Source: Treponema sp.
GTDB lineage: Bacteria; Spirochaetota; Spirochaetia; Treponematales; Breznakiellaceae
DNA length: 5,434 bases
NCBI GenBank assembly: GCA_031273185.1
Contig: JAISSG010000093.1
Span: forward strand, 1-5,434
Reading direction: 5' to 3'
The notes beneath the pieces were generated by a model. It did no database searches, was not told the origin of the DNA, and saw only the letters and a list, made by a program, of their open reading frames with translations. Made by a program: the position numbers and the translations under genes. Positions 1 through 4,391 of this stretch are shown piece by piece (within the stretch, counting starts at the first letter, position 1; the number at the start of each line of letters is the position of its first letter).

Positions 1-2
1 CC

Positions 3-1040
3 GAGGAAAACCTCGCGGCCAAGAAATGCCCCGATTGCGGCGGGGAGCTGACCGACACCCGCAAATTCAACCTGATGTTCAAGACCCACATAGGGCCGGC
101 GGAGGACAGCGCCAGCCTAATCTACCTGCGGCCGGAGACCGCCCAGGGGATCTACGTCAACTACAAAAACATCATCCAGTCAAACCGGATGAAAATTCCC
201 TTCGGCATCGCGCAGATCGGCAAGGCGTTCCGCAACGAGATTGTCACCAAAAACTTTATTTTCCGCACCTGCGAATTTGAGCAGATGGAAATGCAGTTTT
301 TTGTGAAGCCCGGCAGCGACGAAGAATGGTTTAACGAGTGGCGTAAGCGGCGCTGGGCGTACTACGAACGGCTGGGCGTCAAAATGGATCACCTCCGCTG
401 GCACCAACACGGGCCGGGCGAGCTGGCACATTACGCGAAGGACGCCTACGACATTGAATACCTGTTCCCCATGGGCTGGCGCGAACTGGAAGGCGTGCAC
501 AACCGCACCGACTACGACCTGAGCCGCCACACCGAGTACTCCGGCAAGGATATGCAGTACATCGACCAGGACAACAGCAACGAGCGCTACATCCCCTACA
601 TCATCGAAACGTCGGCGGGGCTTACCCGCAACGTGCTGATGATCCTGTGCGATGCCTACGACGAGGAGCAGGTCGCCGACAAGGGCAACGACGACGACTG
701 GCGAACCGTGCTGCGCTTCCACCCCAGCCTTGCCCCGATAACCGTCGCCGTGCTGCCGTTGATGAAAAAGGACGGCCTTGCGGAACTTGCCCAGGACATA
801 CGCCGGGAACTCAAGGACGACTTTGCCACCGACTACGACCAGGGCGGGGCCATAGGCCGCCGCTACCGCCGCCAAGACGAGGCTGGCACTCCCTTCTGCA
901 TAACCATTGACTACCAGTCCAAAGAAGACGGCACCGTCACCCTACGCTACCGGGATTCCATGGAACAAATACGCGTACCAAAAGCAGAACTTGCCGCACG
1001 CCTACGCCAAGAAATCAAAACATACAAACGAACAAAATAG
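3..1040 (+). CDS. glyS: Glycyl-tRNA synthetase, alpha2 type, 3' portion (5' end outside window)
   Basis: Class II aminoacyl-tRNA synthetase that attaches glycine to tRNA-Gly in the cytoplasm. The reading frame is open from base 3, so the true start lies upstream; 345 residues are visible, and about 100 N-terminal residues, including class II motif 1, are probably missing. A CPDC pair (visible residues 9-12) belongs to the zinc-ribbon-like insertion before the FNLMFKT segment. LRPETAQG follows at 42-49. Motif 2 is FRNE (76-79) with the following strand FRTCEFEQMEMQ (87-98); Cys90 stands where many homologues have Arg. Motif 3 is ETSAGLTRNVL (about 203-213), with its Arg at 209. The last hundred residues match the HGTP anticodon-binding domain, including GRRYRRQDEAGTPFC and RDSMEQIRV. 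This is the single-chain homodimeric enzyme, not the separate GlyQ/GlyS alpha-beta type, so the symbol may also be written glyQS. The stop is TAG at 1038-1040, and a hairpin follows. Confidence 0.96.
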   Translation, partial: EENLAAKKCPDCGGELTDTRKFNLMFKTHIGPAEDSASLIYLRPETAQGIYVNYKNIIQSNRMKIPFGIAQIGKAFRNEIVTKNFIFRTCEFEQMEMQFFVKPGSDEEWFNEWRKRRWAYYERLGVKMDHLRWHQHGPGELAHYAKDAYDIEYLFPMGWRELEGVHNRTDYDLSRHTEYSGKDMQYIDQDNSNERYIPYIIETSAGLTRNVLMILCDAYDEEQVADKGNDDDWRTVLRFHPSLAPITVAVLPLMKKDGLAELAQDIRRELKDDFATDYDQGGAIGRRYRRQDEAGTPFCITIDYQSKEDGTVTLRYRDSMEQIRVPKAELAARLRQEIKTYKRTK

Positions 1041-1049
1041 CGAGGCTCA

Positions 1050-1085
1050 GGGGGCAGGACAACTCGCCTGCCCTCCCCCTTTGCT
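1050..1085 (+). terminator. GC-rich hairpin after glyS, probable terminator
   Basis: GGGCAGG (1052-1058) pairs with CCTGCCC (1067-1073) around an eight-base loop. One G-T and one G-C pair at 1050-1051/1074-1075 extend the stem to nine pairs. It starts ten bases after the glyS stop. The downstream side is pyrimidine-rich but not a clean T run, because the heptamer array begins there, so termination may be inefficient or Rho-assisted. The stem is seen directly; the function is inferred. Confidence 0.5.
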
Positions 1086-1117
1086 CCTTGCTCTTTCCTC
1101 TTTGCTCTTTGCTCTTT
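1076..1117 (-). repeat. Heptanucleotide tandem array, six AAAGAGN-type units (purine strand is minus)
   Basis: Read on the minus strand from 1117 down to 1076, the units are AAAGAGC, AAAGAGC, AAAGAGG, AAAGAGC, AAGGAGC and AAAGGGG, with no spacers. On the plus strand this is a pure run of TTTGCTC-like pyrimidine-rich heptamers. It lies between the glyS hairpin and the lipoprotein signal-peptide region. A second array with the same unit is at 2469-2524 in the opposite orientation. Confidence 0.9.
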
Positions 1118-1129
1118 CTGCTGTATCAT
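1102..1129 (+). promoter_or_regulatory. Possible sigma70-type promoter for the lipoprotein gene
   Basis: TATCAT at 1124-1129 matches the -10 consensus at five of six bases. A weak -35, TTGCTC (1102-1107, three of six matches), lies 16 bases upstream inside the heptamer array. Transcription would begin near 1135-1137, almost on the GTG codon at 1136. The -10 is reasonable; the -35 is poor, so this is tentative. Confidence 0.35.
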
Positions 1130-1135
1130 ACTACC

Positions 1136-2470
1136 GTGGGCTTTTGGAAAAAAAAATTCCACCTGATGATTTTCTCGCTTTTTGGCGTAGCGGCCTTGTT
1201 TATCTGGTCATGCGCCAGCACCCGGTACTTTGCCGCCGTTGACGGCGAACTGGAGCGAAGCAATTATGCCGCCAGCGTCGATCTGCTTGAAAAAAACAGG
1301 AGCTTTCTGTACACCGGGAGGGACGCGATTCTGTACTATCTGGACAAGGGGATGCTGTGCCACTACGCCGGGCTTTACGCCGATTCCTCCCAGCTTCTGG
1401 AAGCGGGGGAGCGTGCCATCGAGAATGCCTTTACCAAAAGCGTCAGCCAGGAAATCTCTACCTTCCTGATAAACGACAACGCCCGCGACTACGAAGGCGA
1501 GGATTACGAGGACATTTACCTTAACGCGTTCAACGCCCTCAACTACCACCACAGGGGGGATTCGGAGGGCGCGATGGTTGAAATACGCCGAATGACCGGC
1601 AAGCTGGAGCACCTCTCCTTCAGATACGACACCGCCCTTTCCAACCTCCAGAAAAAAGCCCTTGATGATAATCTTTCCCAAATTCCCCCGAACCCAAACG
1701 CCCCGGCGAAATTCAACAACTCGGCGCTTGCCCGCTACCTGGGGATGCTGTTCTACCGTGGCGCCGGCCTCCGCGACAGCGCGAGGATCGACCGCGACTG
1801 GCTGTCTGCCGCTTTCGCCAACGCTCCCGCCGTGTACAACCACCCGGTTCCTTCCTCGCTTTCCGGCGAACTGGAAATTCCCGGCGGCATGGCGAGGCTC
1901 AACGTGCTTGCCTTTGGCGGGCTTTCCCCGGTAAAAAAAGAAGCCGTCCTGCGAATCTCCCTGCCTTCAGATCGCTGGATAAAGATCGCCCTGCCTGAGA
2001 TAGCGAACCGCAACAGCGAGATTCACCGGGTCGCGCTTGTCTTCGAATCTGGCGGCAGCTACGAGCTTGAGCTTTTGGAGAATATGGACGCGGTGACAAA
2101 GGCGACGTTCAGCGAGCGGCAGCAGCTTGTCTATCTGAAAACGATTATTCGCGCCATGCTTAAGGGCGCCGGTTCCTCGGCGCTTTCAATCGCCGCAAAG
2201 GGGACAGGCGGGGACAGTGGCGCGATTATGGAACTGTTCAGCATCGGCGCGCAGGTTTTCGCCGAGGCCAGCGAGAAGGCCGATGTCCGCGCGTCGCGGT
2301 TTTTTCCCGCCAGGGCCTATGTCGGGGGAATCAACCTTGAGCCGGGCAGCTATTCCTTCCAGGTAAAATACTACAACAGGAGCGGAGGGGAGATAGCCTC
2401 GGTGTCGCATAACGACATGATCGTCAGGGAGAATGCCCTGAACCTCGTCGAGGCGGTATGTTTGAAATAA
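1136..2470 (+). CDS. Putative outer-surface lipoprotein, COG3014-like, function unknown
   Basis: A predicted lipoprotein of about 444 residues when started at GTG 1136. This start gives a proper type II signal peptide: a basic n-region with three lysines (GFWKKKFH), a hydrophobic core (LMIFSLFGVAALFIW) and the lipid-bearing Cys26 after Trp-Ser, a relaxed lipobox of the kind spirochaetes tolerate. The frame is open back to TTG 1088, but that extension would be encoded by the heptamer array. ATG 1166 would leave no basic n-region. No start has a convincing Shine-Dalgarno sequence. The N-terminal half is helical and TPR-like. Its segment DNARDYEGEDYEDIYLNAFN, then ALNYHHRGDSEGAMVEIRRM (about residues 113-152), recalls the COG3014 family signature. 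The C-terminal half is richer in beta-strand. Ala follows the Cys, so there is no E. coli-type inner-membrane retention signal. The gene is followed closely by, or overlaps, dus. The biochemical role is unknown. Confidence 0.8.
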   Translation: MGFWKKKFHLMIFSLFGVAALFIWSCASTRYFAAVDGELERSNYAASVDLLEKNRSFLYTGRDAILYYLDKGMLCHYAGLYADSSQLLEAGERAIENAFTKSVSQEISTFLINDNARDYEGEDYEDIYLNAFNALNYHHRGDSEGAMVEIRRMTGKLEHLSFRYDTALSNLQKKALDDNLSQIPPNPNAPAKFNNSALARYLGMLFYRGAGLRDSARIDRDWLSAAFANAPAVYNHPVPSSLSGELEIPGGMARLNVLAFGGLSPVKKEAVLRISLPSDRWIKIALPEIANRNSEIHRVALVFESGGSYELELLENMDAVTKATFSERQQLVYLKTIIRAMLKGAGSSALSIAAKGTGGDSGAIMELFSIGAQVFAEASEKADVRASRFFPARAYVGGINLEPGSYSFQVKYYNRSGGEIASVSHNDMIVRENALNLVEAVCLK

Positions 2471-3582
2471 AGAGAAAAGAGAAAAGAGAAAAGAGAAAAG
2501 AGGAAAGAGGAAAGGGGAAAGAGGGAGCGGCGAGTCTGTACCGGCCTGTTGCCATTGGGTTGCTTGAGCTTGAGGGGAATCTTTTTCTTGCGCCTACGGC
2601 GGGCTACACCGATCGGGGCTTTCGCTCGCTCTGCGTTGGCCAGGGGGCAAATTTTACCTTTACCGAGTTGGTCAGTGCCGAGGCTCTGTATCGCAATCCC
2701 GGCCATTACGGGCTTGGCAACGATGCAAAGGCCGCCTCTCCCGCTGCGGTCAGCCTGGTAAGCAGGGCCTCCAACGAGCGGCGTTATGCGGTGCAGCTTT
2801 TTGCTGGCGAACCGGAGGCGTTCTACCGGGCGGCGTTGGCACTGGCGCCGCTAAGGCCAGACGTGGTGGACATCAATTGCGGCTGCCCGGTGCCAAAGGT
2901 GGTGAAGAACGGCGCTGGTTCGGCGTTGATGAAAGACCCTGCCAGGCTCGGCAGGATTGTCGAGGCTACGGGCAGGGCATCGCGTGAGGCCCTGGGCGGT
3001 GTGCCGGTTACGGTAAAAATGCGTTCGGGCTGGGACTCTGCTTCCATCAACTATGCCGAGTGCGCCCGCATCGCCGTGGAAGCCGGGGCGGCGATGATAA
3101 GCCTGCACCCCCGCACGCGGAGCCAGGACTACGGCGGCACGAGCGACTGGTCCTGCATTGCCGACCTTGTTTCAAGGCTGGCGGTGCCGGTTACCGGCTC
3201 CGGCGACCTGTACACGCCGGAGGATGCCCGGCGCATGCTGGGGGAAACCGGCTGTGCCGCCGTGATGTTTGCCCGTGGCGCGATGGGCAACCCGTTCATT
3301 TTTTCGGCGACCCGATCCCTTCTGGAAACGGGCGCATGGGAACCGGCCCCTTTTTCCGACCGCATGGCCGCCGCCTTCCGCCACCTGGAACTGCTTGCGG
3401 CGGACATCGGCGAGCGCACAGCATGCCTGGAGATGCGCAAGCAGTTCTGCGCCTATACCAAGGGGCTTGCCGGCGGCGCGGCGGTGCGGGAACAGGCGGT
3501 TCGGGCGCAAAGCATCGAGGATTACCGCAGAATCATCGAAACTTTTGGAATTGCGTATCTTAATGATAACGCGTTATCTTGA
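2458..3582 (+). CDS. dus: tRNA-dihydrouridine synthase, DusB-like
   Basis: FMN- and NADPH-dependent enzyme that reduces specific uridines in the tRNA D-loop to dihydrouridine. Counting from ATG 2458 (374 residues), the core starts with GNLFLAPTAGYTD (40-52). The catalytic loop is DINCGCPVPKVVKNGAGSAL, with the presumed catalytic Cys143. Flavin and substrate residues follow: Lys187 in VKMRSGW, His217 in LHPRTRSQDYGG, GSGD (247-250) and ARGAMGNPFIF (272-282). The C-terminal helical domain includes MRKQFCAYTKGLAGG. The start is uncertain. ATG 2458 is the only ATG or GTG before the core; it overlaps the lipoprotein gene by 13 bases and makes residues 4-23 a repeat-encoded charged stretch alien to the family. 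CTG 2536 has a good GGGAG sequence eight to nine bases upstream and yields YRPVAIGLLELEGN. TTG 2560 gives a length before the core similar to E. coli DusB. The functional protein probably begins at 2536 or 2560. The precise uridine target cannot be told from the sequence. Confidence 0.93.
   Translation: MFEIKRKEKREKRKEERGKGKEGAASLYRPVAIGLLELEGNLFLAPTAGYTDRGFRSLCVGQGANFTFTELVSAEALYRNPGHYGLGNDAKAASPAAVSLVSRASNERRYAVQLFAGEPEAFYRAALALAPLRPDVVDINCGCPVPKVVKNGAGSALMKDPARLGRIVEATGRASREALGGVPVTVKMRSGWDSASINYAECARIAVEAGAAMISLHPRTRSQDYGGTSDWSCIADLVSRLAVPVTGSGDLYTPEDARRMLGETGCAAVMFARGAMGNPFIFSATRSLLETGAWEPAPFSDRMAAAFRHLELLAADIGERTACLEMRKQFCAYTKGLAGGAAVREQAVRAQSIEDYRRIIETFGIAYLNDNALS
2469..2524 (+). repeat. 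Heptanucleotide tandem array, eight AAAGAGN units
   Basis: The units in order are four AAAGAGA (2469, 2476, 2483, 2490), two AAAGAGG (2497, 2504), AAAGGGG (2511) and AAAGAGG (2518), without spacers, forming a 56-base pure purine tract. The first unit includes the last two bases of the lipoprotein stop codon. If dus starts at ATG 2458 the array encodes a Lys/Arg/Glu-rich N-terminus. It shares its unit with the array at 1076-1117, in inverted orientation, and both arrays contain an AAAGGGG variant. Confidence 0.93.
2521..2538 (+). promoter_or_regulatory. Possible ribosome binding site and CTG start for dus
   Basis: GAGGGAG at 2521-2527, at the end of the purine array, is followed eight bases later by an in-frame CTG at 2536. 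Translation from there would give a Dus N-terminus of ordinary length and composition. CTG starts are rare and the array is purine-rich throughout, so the match may be incidental. Confidence 0.3.
3565..3578. other. Perfect 14-base palindrome at the end of dus
   Basis: GATAACGCGTTATC is fully self-complementary. It spans codons near the 3' end of dus, ends one base before the TTGACG element at 3579 and lies 35 bases before the rhomboid start. It could be an operator for the rhomboid promoter. A palindrome of this size is expected by chance about once in several windows of this length, so the evidence is positional only. Confidence 0.3.
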
Positions 3583-3607
3583 CGACAACGCACCCAATCC
3601 CTATTCT
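3579..3607 (+). promoter_or_regulatory. Possible sigma70-type promoter for the rhomboid gene
   Basis: TTGACG (3579-3584, five of six matches to the -35 consensus) overlaps the dus stop codon. It is separated by exactly 17 bases from TATTCT (3602-3607, four of six matches to the -10). The expected start of transcription, about 3613-3615, falls on the rhomboid ATG, and no Shine-Dalgarno sequence precedes that ATG, so the transcript could be leaderless. Confidence 0.45.
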
Positions 3608-3612
3608 TAAGC

Positions 3613-4242
3613 ATGAGTATAATCAGGCAGCCTTTCCGCTACCAGTACAATAATGTGGTTATCTGGCTTATCGGCATTAACGTTCTTGTTTATGTGGCGA
3701 TGTATTTCATGGGCTTCAGGCGGCTGGCTGTTTACCTGTCCATGATTCCCGGGCTGGTTATCCAGGGCTGGGTGTGGACCTTCGTCACTTATATGTTTGT
3801 CCACGGCGGTTTGAGCCATATCCTGTTCAATATGTTTGCCCTTTTTATTTTTGGAACCAATGTTGAGCGTCGCATGGGCAGCCGTGAATTTCTGCTTTTT
3901 TATTTTATAACCGGGGCATTGGCCGGGGTGTTTTCATTTGCGGTGTACTACCTGACCGGCTCATACGGGGTGATACTGATGGGCGCGTCCGGGGCGATCT
4001 TTGCCGTAGAGCTTGCCTACGCGGTATTTTTCCCCGATTCGATAATCTACCTGTGGGGAATTCTGCCCCTGCGCGCGCCGGTGATGGTGCTTGGCTTTAC
4101 CGCCCTGGAACTGGCCTCTTCGATTTTTGGGCTCAACCAGGGCGTGGCGCATCTTACCCACCTGGCCGGTTTCGGCTTTGCCTGGCTGTACTTCCTTATC
4201 CGCTTCGGCATAAACCCCTGGCAGAGGCTCAGGCTGCGATGA
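3613..4242 (+). CDS. Rhomboid-family intramembrane serine protease
   Basis: A 209-residue polytopic membrane protein, about the size of a minimal six-helix rhomboid core. Rhomboids cleave transmembrane helices of substrate proteins within the lipid bilayer. All expected active-site features are visible: HGGLSHILFN gives His64, His69 and oxyanion-hole Asn73; GASG holds the nucleophile Ser126; THLAGFGFAWLY gives the catalytic His183. The L1-loop pattern FGTNVERRMGSREFLLFYFITG is also typical; it lies at residues 80-101 and includes the conserved ER pair. Hydrophobic segments lie near 14-34, 40-60, 67-83, 92-114, 118-139 and 182-200, with a weaker one near 145-170. No extra cytosolic domain is present. 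ATG 3613 is the only reasonable start, lies 30 bases after the dus stop and has no clear ribosome binding site. The substrate cannot be inferred from its neighbours. It may be co-transcribed with dus or driven by the promoter-like sequence at 3579-3607. Confidence 0.95.
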   Translation: MSIIRQPFRYQYNNVVIWLIGINVLVYVAMYFMGFRRLAVYLSMIPGLVIQGWVWTFVTYMFVHGGLSHILFNMFALFIFGTNVERRMGSREFLLFYFITGALAGVFSFAVYYLTGSYGVILMGASGAIFAVELAYAVFFPDSIIYLWGILPLRAPVMVLGFTALELASSIFGLNQGVAHLTHLAGFGFAWLYFLIRFGINPWQRLRLR

Positions 4243-4261
4243 GCCGGTAACAATGTACGGC
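4243..4261 (+). terminator. Weak hairpin directly after the rhomboid stop
   Basis: GCCG (4243-4246) and TA (4248-4249) pair with TACGGC (4256-4261), with G4247 bulged and a six-base loop. It begins at the first base after the stop codon. The following bases are AT-rich but lack a T run, so a terminator role is only suggested by position. Confidence 0.25.
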
Positions 4262-4336
4262 ACAAATGTGTTTAATAAAGATCATGGCAAACAATAGAAT
4301 ATATATATTGGTTGGATAAATATTCGGAAGACATTT
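4262..4336. other. AT-rich convergent intergenic segment with an AT palindrome
   Basis: The segment between the rhomboid hairpin and the hairpins before folC is much richer in A and T than the rest of the window. AATATATATATT at 4298-4309 is a 12-base palindrome. I see no gene, tRNA or convincing promoter here. Composition suggests a simple spacer between convergent genes. Confidence 0.4.
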
Positions 4337-4388
4337 CTGACTCTTGGGTCAGGGCCAGCGGCTGTAACGCTGGCTCCTCGGTAACAGC
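4337..4388. terminator. Cluster of hairpins between rhomboid and folC, possible bidirectional terminator
   Basis: CTGAC (4337-4341) pairs with GTCAG (4348-4352) around six bases. GCCAGCG (4354-4360) pairs perfectly with CGCTGGC (4368-4374) around a seven-base loop. GCTGT of that loop (4361-4365) can instead pair with ACAGC (4384-4388), extended by AC/GT across one A-A mismatch. The cluster ends four bases from the folC stop, so it could end folC transcription (minus) and rhomboid transcription (plus). Neither direction has a T run, so intrinsic termination is not certain; a structured RNA is an alternative. Confidence 0.4.
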
Positions 4389-4391
4389 ACA

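Noticed and set aside
180..875. A 231-codon open frame on the minus strand within glyS
   Set aside because: It mirrors the glyS codons in GC-rich DNA, has a low-complexity Val/Ala/Gly composition and no recognisable domain; the plus-strand frame is an unmistakable GlyRS.
1088..1135. TTG 1088 as the start of the lipoprotein gene
   Set aside because: The extra 16 residues would be mostly encoded by the heptamer array and would put a second hydrophobic stretch before the lysine-rich n-region, spoiling a well-formed signal peptide.
1208..1843. A 211-codon open frame on the minus strand within the lipoprotein gene
   Set aside because: Val/Gly-rich shadow translation without domain features, opposite a frame with a signal peptide and family signature.
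1076..2524. CRISPR array suggested by repeated units
   Set aside because: The heptamers are directly contiguous with no unique spacers, and no cas genes are present.
3060..3563. A 167-codon Arg/Pro/His-rich open frame on the plus strand within dus
   Set aside because: Composition typical of a shifted frame in GC-rich DNA; the Dus frame continues intact with conserved motifs throughout.
4243..4391. Possible tRNA, integron attC site or ribozyme in the convergent intergenic region
   Set aside because: No cloverleaf arms or T-loop sequence, no matching attC core ends, and no ribozyme core I could identify; only simple hairpins are supported.
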